Below, in pieces: positions 1 through 10,900 of a DNA stretch of 64,000 nucleotides. Origin of the DNA: Macrocystis pyrifera (Eukaryota; Sar; Phaeophyceae; Laminariales; Laminariaceae); assembly GCA_031763025.1 (NCBI GenBank), contig JASSKH010000005.1, forward strand, positions 15,404,128 through 15,468,127, read 5' to 3'. Both the position numbers and the translations under genes were made by a program. The notes under the pieces are model-generated. The model had not been told where the DNA came from. It saw only the letters and a program-made list of their open reading frames with translations, and did no database searches. Position 1 is the first letter of the stretch, and each line of letters begins with the position of its first letter.

Positions 1-59
1 ACGCATGGTTCAACTGCGGCACGGTTCCAAACAGTTGCGTCATCTCTCTATACCCCTAA

Positions 60-608
60 CCCCCCCCCCCCCCCCCCCCCCTCGTTGTTCCCCTCCTATT
101 ATATACCTAGTATATATAGGTGGGGCTGGCGTCGGTTGGCGACGACGCTGTAAAACACGCCTCTCACTGCGTGAGCTCGACAACCAGGGTACCGTTTTTT
201 TTTTTTTGGCGGTTACCACGGCTGGCGATCAAGTTAGATCATTTTTGTGCGGGAAGAACCTTACCTCCGCACAAGGGGGATGATCGTATCACGTAGTGTG
301 TATATGGTGAGGCACCCACGAGGCAGTTACACAGTAAACCCATTGCTGTCTCTGGAAGTAGCCACACCAGAAATTATATCAATTCATTGATGCTCTCATC
401 CATATGCAAGAAAATTCGCCTCTAAAGCGATTCTTAGTAGGATGCAGCTCACCCTTCATGCGACTCGCCCAACACCTCACGGCGCTTCGCGCTTGGTGCA
501 AGCAATGTCTGCCTGGTCGGTGACGCGCTCCGTCCCGGCATTGTAGGGATGCGAGGGTCTATGGTCATACGACTACGGCCATGCATGATAATGAGTACAC
601 CCCCCCTC
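60..608 (+). repeat. Dispersed repeat family C, near full-length copy
   Basis: A unit of about 550 bp that recurs almost completely at 42259-42828 and partially at 11570-11868, 17450-17690, 27265-27386 and 25426-25480. Order of parts: a 22-nt C run, an AT-rich segment with ATATA, the motif GGCGTCGGTTGGC, a T-run, a TGCTGTCTCTGGAAGT block, and a conserved 3' end reading CTACGGCCATGCATGATAAT followed by GAGTACACC and C-rich DNA. There is no ORF and no clear terminal inverted repeat. Most partial copies keep only the 3' portion, as expected for 5'-truncated retroposition. Element class unknown. Confidence 0.7.
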
Positions 609-744
609 CCCCTCGTTGCTCAAATAGCCTGGCGGAGGGATAGACCTTCCATGGCCGAGTGACGGTGGCGGCCGGAAGCACACGCGTTTTGGTGGAAGTA
701 AAGGAGCATCACCACAAACCACACGCCTTCCTTTTGTGTCCATC

Positions 745-880
745 CTAGTAGTGACTCAGATCCTGGGTCCTAGTAGGCTCTTATCCCCCCTCCCTACTAC
801 TGTTCGTGCTTTGCATTTTTATTGCGAGAATACCGCAGCCCTTTCTTCCCTCGTTGACTATTAATATCGACGAACTAAGC
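745..880 (+). repeat. Dispersed repeat family D
   Basis: The segment containing ACTCAGATC, TAGCAGGCTCT-like and CGTGC.TTGCATTTTTAT.GCGA motifs recurs at 45205-45345 in the same orientation and at about 10860-10932 inverted. The copies are roughly 70-80 percent similar by eye. Non-coding; origin unknown. Confidence 0.5.
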
Positions 881-954
881 TGTACCCGAGAAACCGTCGA
901 GAGAAACGTAGGACTATAATACGATACGTTCACATGCGACACGAAGTACAACAA

Positions 955-1372
955 GAACCAGGACACCCGTAAAGAAGGCGCACGAGCGCGTGCGACAAAG
1001 CGCATACTACTGCACAGTTCGAATGAAAATGCTGCGAATGCGCTGGACGATACGCATACGTCGTGGCAAGTGCTGCATCGAAGCTTCCGCTTGTTATCTC
1101 AACGGGGGGGGTTGGAGTGGCTCCCTGGCGCTTTTCTGAGTCAATATTCAAAAACCGTCTGGGCACCCATAAGGAAGGCGCATGCGCGCGTGCAACAAAG
1201 CACATACCAGGTACAATACTTATTGTAGGCTTTACAGTAGGTATAAAAAATGTTGTGAATAGACTGGACTACGTCGTGGCAAGCACTGCACAAAACTGCC
1301 GCATATTATCTCATGCGGGATTCGGGGCGGCTCCCTGGCGCGTCATTGAGCCTTCCTTTGTTTTCGCTGAGT
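955..1372 (+). repeat. Tandem repeat, about 205-bp unit, two units
   Basis: The block starting GGACACCCGTAAAGAAGGCGC and running through CGTCGTGGCAAGTGCTGCA recurs about 205 bp later as GGCACCCATAAGGAAGGCGC ... CGTCGTGGCAAGCACTGCA. Both end near GGCTCCCTGGCGC. Short ORFs here are chance readings of the repeat. Confidence 0.6.
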
Positions 1373-1379
1373 AAAAAAA

Positions 1380-3090
1380 TAACTGGATCGCATCCAGTGA
1401 GACCCAGCGCGTGCAAAACCCAGACAGACTGGCAGTGTCGTTAAAATGATTATAATAGTCACTGCACGCGAGACTACAGTTACTACCGTAGTACTCGCAG
1501 CAAACATTGACTATTTTTATTGTTGATTTATTGATTTGATTGTTTTTGTTATTGTTGATTGTTCGGTTGTTGGTTTTTTAGTGTCGATTGATTTGGTTGA
1601 TTTTGTGATTGATGGGTGATTGAGATGGATTGCTTCGCGTTTCAATTTTACGGCGATCGAACGCAGAAACGCGGGAAAGGTGGGATCACGGCCACCCTTC
1701 CGATCAACCAAACGCTGGCGACGTGAAAGGTCTCGTTCGGCATCCGGGAACGACCGCCGAACTATCGACCACCGAGATGTACTCCGATGTTACTCCCAAA
1801 AGCAGGAGCAACCACAAGAGGTAAAAAGGTGAACAAAGACCTAAAACACCCCCTACCTACCTACCTACCCTTCTTTCCAGCTCTCCCGTTTCAACCTCGT
1901 GAAAATGTACTATTATTGCAGGTTCACGAGCGACACTCCTAGAATCTACCACTGTCGTTCTACCGTATACCCTGTTGTGCGTTCTGCCGTGGTACTTGTA
2001 TAGATGACGAATCTTCTTGCGATTGGCCGGGTACTCTTGATCTGTCGCGTCCTATGGGTTGCCCACTCGTCTGCTGCCGCAAGGCAATGGGCACTGTGAT
2101 CGTCACCTGAACTTTTCGCAATGTTGTCGTTCTTGTGCAAGCTCGAGAATGTGCTTCTTCCGCCGGATGTCTCTTTCGCGCTTCAGGGAAAATGGTTGTA
2201 CGATACTCAAAAACAGCATGTCGCTGCAGTATAGTACGTCGTAGCATCGTGGTTCGCATGGCAAAAAGAGCCTGCCACCCCCAACGTTTCGCTATCGTTG
2301 CGCAACCAGTTTATAACCGGAGGACCACTCGCCCCGAAATGTACGTGCGGAAAGAAACGCGGCAGAAACGAACTTTTGTTTAGTCCACGAACAGTGGTAG
2401 AAATATCAAGATTTACGTACGAAGCACATCAAGGAGGGGTGCTGCAGTGATTGGTGTAAGCACTGCTTGCTGCTGGTCTGATGCAAGCACAAGCGGTTAT
2501 CGCAAAAACGAGGGCACTGCGGCCATATGTTTTGCTCCTTCCAACCGTGCCCCACCCACCCGCCCGCCTGCCTGCCTGCCTGCCTGTCTGCCTGCCATCT
2601 GCTTTATTGATGGGGAAGGAGGTGTTTTGATTACTTCCAAGCTGTGTGCGGGCATGTAGACTTGAGAACGATACAAGTAGCGGCTTAACCTTTGCCCTAC
2701 ATGCAACATTCAGGCCACACCATTTCCATGCAGTTTTTCTCCAAGAACGTGGGTGCAGCGCTAAAAAAAAAATCCGTTCACGGCTGTCTCGACTCCGGAA
2801 CCGTCGCCGGCATCGTCATCGGAGCATGAAGCAGAACGCGTGGTGCGATTTCGTGGGCCCGCTCAGCGTCCCCTCCACCCGCGTTGGTCTGTATAGAAGA
2901 TAGCCCGGAGCCACGCGCCAGACGCCACTCACATGGAGCCACAGACGCGTGAGTATTGATTAGTTGCTGGTGTCGGCAAACATCCGGGTGAGTATAAAAT
3001 AGACACCTGATTTTCACTGCTGCGTCCACACCGTAAATGGGTGTATTATGTAGTCCCTACGATCATAGCACCTTTTGGAATACATTGATC
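1380..3090. other. No gene recognised
   Basis: A stretch of TTGATT-like simple sequence (about 1505-1620) and a short CCTG microsatellite (2566-2600) are visible. ORFs are under 100 codons and show no family resemblance. Confidence 0.5.
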
Positions 3091-3097
3091 CTCCTAT

Positions 3098-3796
3098 ATG
3101 CTTGATTGTATGAGCGCCAATCTCCGCCACTGTGTGCCGACCACAACAACAGGAGTCCATGCTTTGTCCAACACAGTCTTAAGGATGTCGGCCATTACAT
3201 CCTGTACAAGCTCTTCTAGGACAAGCAAAAGTAAAAGGAAGGGGCGAGAGGAGAGGTTCGGCGCCGATATTTGGTCGAACCTAAAGCCGGTTGTTCGCTG
3301 TGTCACCCACGCACACAGACGACGGGCACACAGACGACGGTCGCACGGTACTTTGACAAAAAGCCGCACCCCGCATGTTGTGGGCCTAGAAGCGCGACTT
3401 TGCTTTGAGTTGCTGCACGCTAAGAATCGATTGATTCTTCCATCCGCGGTGTGGGCGCCTCATCCGCAGGCCGGTACTGTGTATGTTGATCATGCTGTCC
3501 TGGCTGTTTCTTACCCCGGTACTCGGTTTTTTTACTGCCGCACTTACTTTTTCCGCATGGAATCTCAAACGTTAGACTGCGTTCTTGGTGTACAGGGCAC
3601 GGGGGGCGTGCTCAACATGCACTATCTGCCGTATAACAGATGTTTCGTGGTGAAAACTCGTTGGCAGGACGAATTTGTTGCTGACCGCAAACGCAAAAAA
3701 TGCCATCATTGTGACGCGTCGGGCTCAAAACTTCCTCCTGCTATTATATTGTCGTCGTCAATAGCGCCAGGTGCCGGGTGTCACTGCGCGGTATGA
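3098..3796 (+). CDS. Unrecognised ORF, 232 codons
   Basis: The longest uninterrupted ATG-initiated frame in the first 12 kb, ending TGA just after GGTGTCACTGCGCGGTA. The predicted protein is basic, with a Ser/Lys-rich stretch near residues 35-50 and several scattered Cys residues, including a CHHC near residue 205. No domain is recognised. A minus-strand reading of its first third (3094-3369) also looks protein-like, so the direction is uncertain. It could equally be an old transposon fragment or chance. Nothing around it suggests a function. Confidence 0.25.
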   Translation: MLDCMSANLRHCVPTTTTGVHALSNTVLRMSAITSCTSSSRTSKSKRKGREERFGADIWSNLKPVVRCVTHAHRRRAHRRRSHGTLTKSRTPHVVGLEARLCFELLHAKNRLILPSAVWAPHPQAGTVYVDHAVLAVSYPGTRFFYCRTYFFRMESQTLDCVLGVQGTGGVLNMHYLPYNRCFVVKTRWQDEFVADRKRKKCHHCDASGSKLPPAIILSSSIAPGAGCHCAV

Positions 3797-4021
3797 TTCA
3801 TGAGGGATTTAATTTTTGCAACGAACACAGCAGGTCGGTCGTGCACTGCCCTTCAAAACTCCAACGCGTGCCGATCCCGATGTATCTGCGTGTCGTACGC
3901 GCCCATTACTTCCTACCGTCTCGGTGGTCGCACCACGTCCTGCCCAAGGAGTTTCCCAATCGCCCTGAATCACCCCCTATTTGCGTTTTTTTTTTATTTT
4001 TTTTATTTTTTTTATAAATTT

Positions 4022-4154
4022 TGAAATACGTCAGCTGTGAGTTCGACTGATTAAATAGTTGATACTCAACTTTGCAAGCTGCGTAATACGCCTCGTCTAT
4101 ATTCCATTTTTACCTAATTTTACAAGTATTGTGATAAACCGAGCGCGCGTATTC
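4022..4154 (+). repeat. Foldback family B arm, copy 1
   Basis: Starts TGAAATACGTCAGCTGTGAG, runs through GTTGATACTCAACTTTGCAA and ends near GATAAACCGAGCGCGCGT. The same sequence forms both arms of the palindrome at 48133-48511 and a single inverted arm at 61474-61640. Confidence 0.75.
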
Positions 4155-4162
4155 ATAAATTT

Positions 4163-4291
4163 TGAAACACGTCAGCTGCGAGTTCGACTGATTAAATAGT
4201 TGATACTCAACTTTGCAAGCTGTGTAATACGTCTGGTCTATATTCCACTTTTACCGAAGTTTACAAGTATTGTGATAAACCGAACGCGCGT
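4163..4291 (+). repeat. Foldback family B arm, copy 2 (direct repeat of copy 1)
   Basis: About 95 percent like the preceding arm and in the same orientation (TGAAACACGTCAGCTGCGAG ... CGAACGCGCG), so here two arms lie head-to-tail instead of forming a hairpin. Confidence 0.75.
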
Positions 4292-5038
4292 GACGCGGAA
4301 TCCCGGCATTCTTATGCCATCCATGCGCTGTAAAACGGCACAACGATAAGCGGCAGCGCGGCAGCACGAATTCGTGTACGTACGACTTGCGAGTCGTGCT
4401 CGTACAGTAGTGGCGCAAACTCGTGGACTGTGTACAACCAATTTATTTCGCTTTTTGGCGTCGGAGTGCTCCGCCAAGCCACCGCCAAGCCGCCGCTGGC
4501 GCCATATGACGGCATATTGGCGAGTATGCTGCTGAACGTCGAAGGCATGCACGTTGCGTAAAAGTATGATGTCCAAGCCAGGTTCGCGACCGGCGAAAGG
4601 TTCCATCAACGGCAGGCCGCCTTCGGTTACCGATTGTCGGTTGTCGGTTTTCGCTCATCTTTCGCGTATTGCCAATGTAACGCTTACGTAACGTCTACAA
4701 TATGTATCGTTTCGTATTTCGTAGATCCGAATTCCGAATATGGGCAGACATCCAACTTTATCATCATGAAACCTTCGCCCAAGGGATATACCTCTCCAGC
4801 AGGTACGTTTTCGTTTTACACACACCCTCTCCTCCTAACTTCATCGCCTGTTTTTGGTGGTGGAGGAGGAGGAAGGCCCCTCGAACCTCCCAACGTCGGA
4901 TGACCAAAAGAATTACGATCGTGCCGCCCTTGTTTCTGGAGCGTCGCAGCTTTCGAGGCCTTTCCGGCCGAGAGGATCCCGCCAGCCGCTGCTCCGTTGG
5001 CCCAGATTATTTTTGCTACGGCCCAAAACCGCGAAACC

Positions 5039-5189
5039 ATGATGTCAAGCCGGGAATACGAGGAGCTGTACTTGGCTTCTGTGAGAGTGCCACTGGTGCT
5101 GGCCTTCTTCCTGGGGCTGTGGGGACTTGTCATTCTCATCCTGCAAGCGCTACAGATCGACTTCAGCGCGGTGCTTCGCAAGGCTTCGG
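5039..5189 (+). CDS. EXS gene exon 1
   Basis: Two adjacent ATGs open the frame (5039 and 5042). The exon encodes a short acidic leader and a membrane helix (VPLVLAFFLGLWGLVILILQ), typical of the first segment of ERD1 homologues. Donor G|GTACGT at 5190; ends in phase 1. An upstream coding exon is not excluded. Confidence 0.75.
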
Positions 5190-7860
5190 GTACGTCCGTC
5201 CGTCTGCCCGTCTTGTGTGTGACAGAGAACGAGCAAAGTTTTCCCATTTTTTTCCCCAAGCAGGGTCTTTCCGCCTGTGGTCTTTTCTGTTCCTGCCACG
5301 CCTACCGGGTCTGGTCACTTTTGGTGATCGAGTCGGCCCTAGGGTATAGGGTAGCGTGGTTGCTCGGACTCTCGAGAGCGATTGTCGTGGGCAGCAGGGT
5401 AGGTCCGAATATCGGACGCCTGATTGAACGGATAGTTTTGTCCCTTGACGAGAGAGAGAGCCCACCACTCTATCCGAAGCGAAGATTAAACCTCTAAAAA
5501 ATGATCTCCTTGGGTCTCTCGTGTGTACTCCTATGAAGTGTCTTTTTGTTTTTAGTCTGATCGTGTCGTTCACTGGTACCTTTCTGACCTTAAATATAAG
5601 TACCGTTTTTATTGTCATATTCATATGTAATCGGCCATTATATTTTGAGCCAAAACTGGTACCAGGTACATCTTATTTTCAGAGCACCAAACTTCATGTA
5701 CAGCAAGCAGGTACCTTGTAGCGCGTTTTGAATTTCGAGTACTGGTGGTGATACGATACGAGTACGAACATACACGAAAAATTTGAGAATATTCGCGACC
5801 TAATCCACGCACAGCGGATCACGCAGGAGCTGTTTGTTGCAGCTTTTATGATGGGCACGATGAGACGGCGATGATACGGCGAGCGGAGGGTATACCAGGT
5901 ACTCGCACGTACAAATTCTGGAAATAACCTGTACGTCGGCCATGGCCCTCTCTCGTCGCCCTCCCGTAACACCACTATTAATCAGTACTGATGTAAGCAT
6001 TAATAGTTGAGTGACGCAATACCATGGTACCATGTATATCTGATATGAAGGCTATTTTTCCTATGCGGTTCGATTTTTGAGCTTCAGATTTTGACCCGAT
6101 GGCATTTTCAGATATGAGCTTGACAAATCGAAAGGGCCTTCCTATGCGGAAAAATCAGATTTATTGCGCGTGTAGAGATTCGAGCAAACGCCGAGACCAA
6201 CTGCTGTTTTTGTGATTTGGCACCGCGAAAAGACTCGCTGGGTGCGCTGCCCTGCGCGTAGGACCCAAGCGTCCGAGCCCACGCTGACTGCCTCTAGTCT
6301 GGTGGCGAAGAGATGTGGCGAGTGCGCTAGAGTCAACCTGTCTTGGTATTTTGTGTTTGATTTTGTGACTTGACTTGCTGCTGCTGTACACCTGCAGTGT
6401 AGTCTACGAGTACGTATCCACGGAGAGGCGCGTGCCGAGTGCTCTTCTCTTGGTCTCTAGGCCCGAGCCCGCGCCAGCGGACTCTAGTCTGGCCACGGAG
6501 GGACGCGCCGTCCGCGCGTCGGACGCGAAGCAACGTCGCTATACAGCTGTATCACCATCCAACTCATCGATCGTTCCGCTGCTGTTTGCTGTCGTGGATA
6601 ATATCTTGAATTTAGAGAGCATGCCATTTATCCGAAATCCGACGACCTGGGTCATCAGATTTTCAAATCGAAAATTTTCCGGACGGATTTTGCATAATCG
6701 GACTGCATAAGTAGGGTCATTCGATTTTGAGATCGAAAAATACAAATCTGAAGCTCGAAATCGAACCGCATACGAAACGGCCTAAGAGTACTGCTGCTGT
6801 GAACAATGTACGTGGTACCAGCGATTGACCTACGGTATACAGCAGTACGTAAGTATAAACAGGAAAAGCAGAGCCTCGAGGCACGTCTCTTCGCTCTCGC
6901 ATCTACTTTCTTGTCGTTCTTCTTCGTTTGCCAAGACTTCCTCGAGAGGTGGACTACTTTGAGTAGAGTTTTACTGCTGGACAGGGCTCATCGCCTCGAA
7001 TGCCAGAGGCCATGTGCCCTTTACTTTGTTTTTGGACGCTACGCGATGTATTTTGCAATTTCGTACCTATTAATAGTACAAGGTTCCCCTTAGGCATGTG
7101 GGTACCGTGAAATCCCGGGGGCGTCGCGAGGCGAAAAGGGAGTCACAGGTAACTGTTCTTGGTGGAAACGGGAGCCATGTGTTGGCGTATTGCTCGAAGG
7201 AAAGAGTAATACTAGTAGTCGGCAGGAACTGAGTACTACTCTTGCTGTGGTGAATACTAACTGCACCATGCACGCGGTACCTGGGGTTGGCTACAATACC
7301 GTCACTAGACACCACTACCACTACTACGCAGATAGATGTAGTACCGGTAGAAGCAGCATGCACTCTACAAAATACTACCTGGTGCACTACTACGACGACT
7401 ATTAATAGTTTTCTTCGTTTTCTTTCGTTTTCTCTCTTTCATAGAATATACACGTGGTGCCTGTCATATCCAGTGCGATGACATGGCATTGAATTGTCTA
7501 CTGTACTGCTGTGCTTACCGCGTACGGTATACCGATACGTAACAATGTAGTATCTCGCTGTGGCGCAGTTTTGTAACCACAGAACTTGTATCTCTGTATA
7601 GGATTGAAGAACTGGGACGGACACTGGTTGTGCTTTATGTCGACGGCTAGCAAGAACGGTTTAGTGTGAAGAACACACACACATACTGCTGTACTGCTAC
7701 AATGTCCAGTAGTACTGCTGACCAAACGCTCATACAATATACAGACAACCTCATGATAAAAAAAAACACGCGGTATCATGGGTTGGGGCATGACCAGTGT
7801 ACTGGTGTTACTATACACCACCAGTAATACGTAGATGCAGTACAGCATGGATAAATACTA

Positions 7861-7900
<40 letters not shown>

Positions 7901-7901
7901 G

Positions 7902-7975
<74 letters not shown>

Positions 7976-10900
7976 GCCACTACTGCCACTACTGCTCCTA
8001 TAATACTAAATTTTCCATACAACGGCGACGTAGCATGCAGTGTGCGACTGGACAACTCGCTAGGTACGATACCTACATATATTTACAGTAGATACCTGGC
8101 ACCAATTTCCCCCAGGTAAACGGACCGAGGGAGCCAGTTTTGTGGCCACGTACGTGCTCGGTGTGAGGTTTGTGGTGTACGTCAAAAGGCTATTACGGGG
8201 GTCCATAGTTAACGGGATCAAATTTTGTTAGTAAAAATGGGTAAATATATAGGTTTTTATGTACACCATAGGTCCTGTTAACTATGGACCCCCCGTAATA
8301 GGTGAAACATATATATATATGACGCTCGACAGACGTGTGCTCCGGCTGTTGTATCTGCTGCTGGTGCATAGAAAACGGGCGATTTCAAATTATTGAGATT
8401 TTCAATGCAGAGAAAATTCTCGTGCTCGTGCGGGATTGATTATTGTGGAATGCTCGCCACGACTCGCGAGCTCACGGGTAGGTTTCCAAGCCTACCGAAA
8501 AAAAAAAAACGAGACCACGTGAACTTGATTGCTCGAGCGCGACGAGCACGAGACGAACACCAGAAGAACGACGTGGCCAAGCAGTCACGAGCACTCGAGC
8601 AACACTCGACTGGAGAAGCGTTCGTACGCCTGTTGTTGCTGTTATTGTACTGCTGCGTACTGCTCGAGCAGCACGACTGCTGCAGTTGCAGCGAGAAGCG
8701 AGGAGAATTGAATCTTTGCAGCTAAAAATCGAATATCCGGGTAGGTTTCAAAGCCCCTGGGTAGCTTTTCGGAAGTGGGAGCCCATCCCCTGAGTTGCTT
8801 GATGGGGCACGCGACTTTGACCACCTACAGTAGAGCATGTGCCACGGAGCCCGGCCGGGGCCAACGCTTGCACCGTACTGTGCGCGCCGCCCCCCTGCGG
8901 GCCCCGCAGCAGGAAGCGGGATGTCGTTGACTTGAAATCCCGGGGGTGTCGCAGGTTGAAATTGGGGGGAGCAACATCATCGTCAGCCATCCCTATTTTC
9001 TCCGAGTTCTGCTGTTTACTGCTGTGACAGGACGAGGTTCGACGACGGGTGCTGTACTTTAAAATTGTACTATTAATAACACTGCTGTTGTCTCCTGGTG
9101 GAAGACGGCACACGCATACCATACTATACGAACACTGCTGTTGTACTGCTGCTGCTCCCTGCTGCTGTTGTAGTGCGCACCGTGACTACGCATTGCTTTT
9201 GAAATACGCAGGAAGTGCGAGTTCGTACGAATCGTCGCCCTGCCACTGCGCAGCATCCAATTAATTGCACCTTTTTCGAGAGGATTATGTATGTATGTGT
9301 TCGGTCCTACTTCCTAGGTCGGCAGGAATCACGCCCCACACACGCACACGCACACAAAAATGCGCTATCCTTGACCGTCACAAAAGGGAGAGCTTGATGA
9401 ACGACTGTTGCTGTGCCGTGGCTGCCTCTGTAGAGAGCTCGGGGGACGGTGTGATCAGACATGATAGAGCAGCAGCCAGCAGCAGACAAAAAAAATCTGT
9501 AAACTTGTGGGGTCTCCATTGTCCTGGTTGGCTCTAGCAGGTCGGAATGACTCCCCGTAGTTTTTGCCAGAATTCGCGACTTGGAGGGCCCAGAGCACGC
9601 GCCACGGACCTCGGTCGGGGCTCGCATTTGCGTCGTGGTGTACACGCGGGCTCCCTGTGTACCACAAGGCCTAGAGAACACCCGCTGCCGGACAAGAAAA
9701 GTGAAGTATTCCGGAAAAAAAAAATCAATTTTGGTACGAAGTAAGATGGCCCCTCTGTAGACAACTGGCCTTCTGGGCGGGCCGTGGTCACAGGCGCCTG
9801 CCTGTTTCCCTTCTACCTCGCCCCCCGTTCATGCCTTTCTAGTTGGGGTTCTATCGCATCGAGGGCTTGTTCCTCCTGCCCGCCGATTTCCGTCGAATTT
9901 TGAACTTTGCCAAGCTCAACGATCATTGGTGTTGCCACCGAATATGACATGACACTATTCATACTCTTGAATACCTGGCACAAGGTACCAGGTACCAGAT
10001 AGTCCCCAAGGTCGTCCCTGCAGCAGGCCCTGATACAGAGTAGCGGTGTGAGTAGCCCTGCTGTTGCTGGGCGATGCACGCAGGTCCCATGTCCCCACAA
10101 GCCACCATCTGTCACAGCTCACCTGTGTCTGTGTTTTTCCGCACGTATACCAGGTTTATACCAGGTATGATAGGTAGCAATTGCAGCAGCAATAGCAGCA
10201 GACGACCATGCTGTCGACTTTTCCAAGGCTGCCTGTGGTACGAGCATGTGGGGAAGGCAAAACATGAAGACATCATGAAAACAAACATGGAAAATGTATA
10301 CCTTGTATATAAACATGTATGCCAGCATACTCTTTTGAGTGTATTGCATCTCTCCTGTACTCATGTATCCCATCATCCGCATCCCGTCGCAAAGAACCAG
10401 AGCGGGGAAATCGTAACCAAAATGCAAAATAAAAAAATGATCGTTCCACCCACGAATGCAACAACTCTTGTATATGATGTACACACTATATCCAAGGTAT
10501 ATACCGGTATCTCCTGGTACAGCAGTAATATGGCCTCCTGAAAATGCAAATGCGCACGTAATCAAGACATAATTACGGCAGTAGTTCGCACTATTATACG
10601 AGTACGCACTTGTCGTATATCGCCGCCTAAAAAATACAATTACGTACGTAGTCGAGACGTAATTACGGCAGTAATTCACACTATTTATACGAGTACGTAT
10701 GCGCTTTGTCGTGTATCGCCTCCTAAAAAATACATTAACGTACGCAGTCAAAACGTACAGTAGTTCACACTACTCCTAGACACAAAAATTGGTTTCTCCC
10801 CACGACTAAAGACCGAGTCGACGAGGGAAGATAGGGCTGAATGAAGTCTTGCCGTTATTTAACCGAAGGCACGAATGGTAGCAGGGAGGGGGAAGAAGAG

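Noticed and set aside
7797-8119. ORFs over the ACT tract (poly-Leu, poly-Thr, poly-Val)
   Set aside because: They are all frames of one microsatellite.
8740-9660. Apparent duplication of GCCACGGA.CCCGGTCGGGGC-like blocks at 8840 and 9600
   Set aside because: Similarity is short and C/G-biased; not convincing by eye.
10119-10751. 210-codon minus-strand ORF
   Set aside because: Half of it is the 92-bp tandem repeat translated (RRRYTTK.R repeats); no family resemblance.
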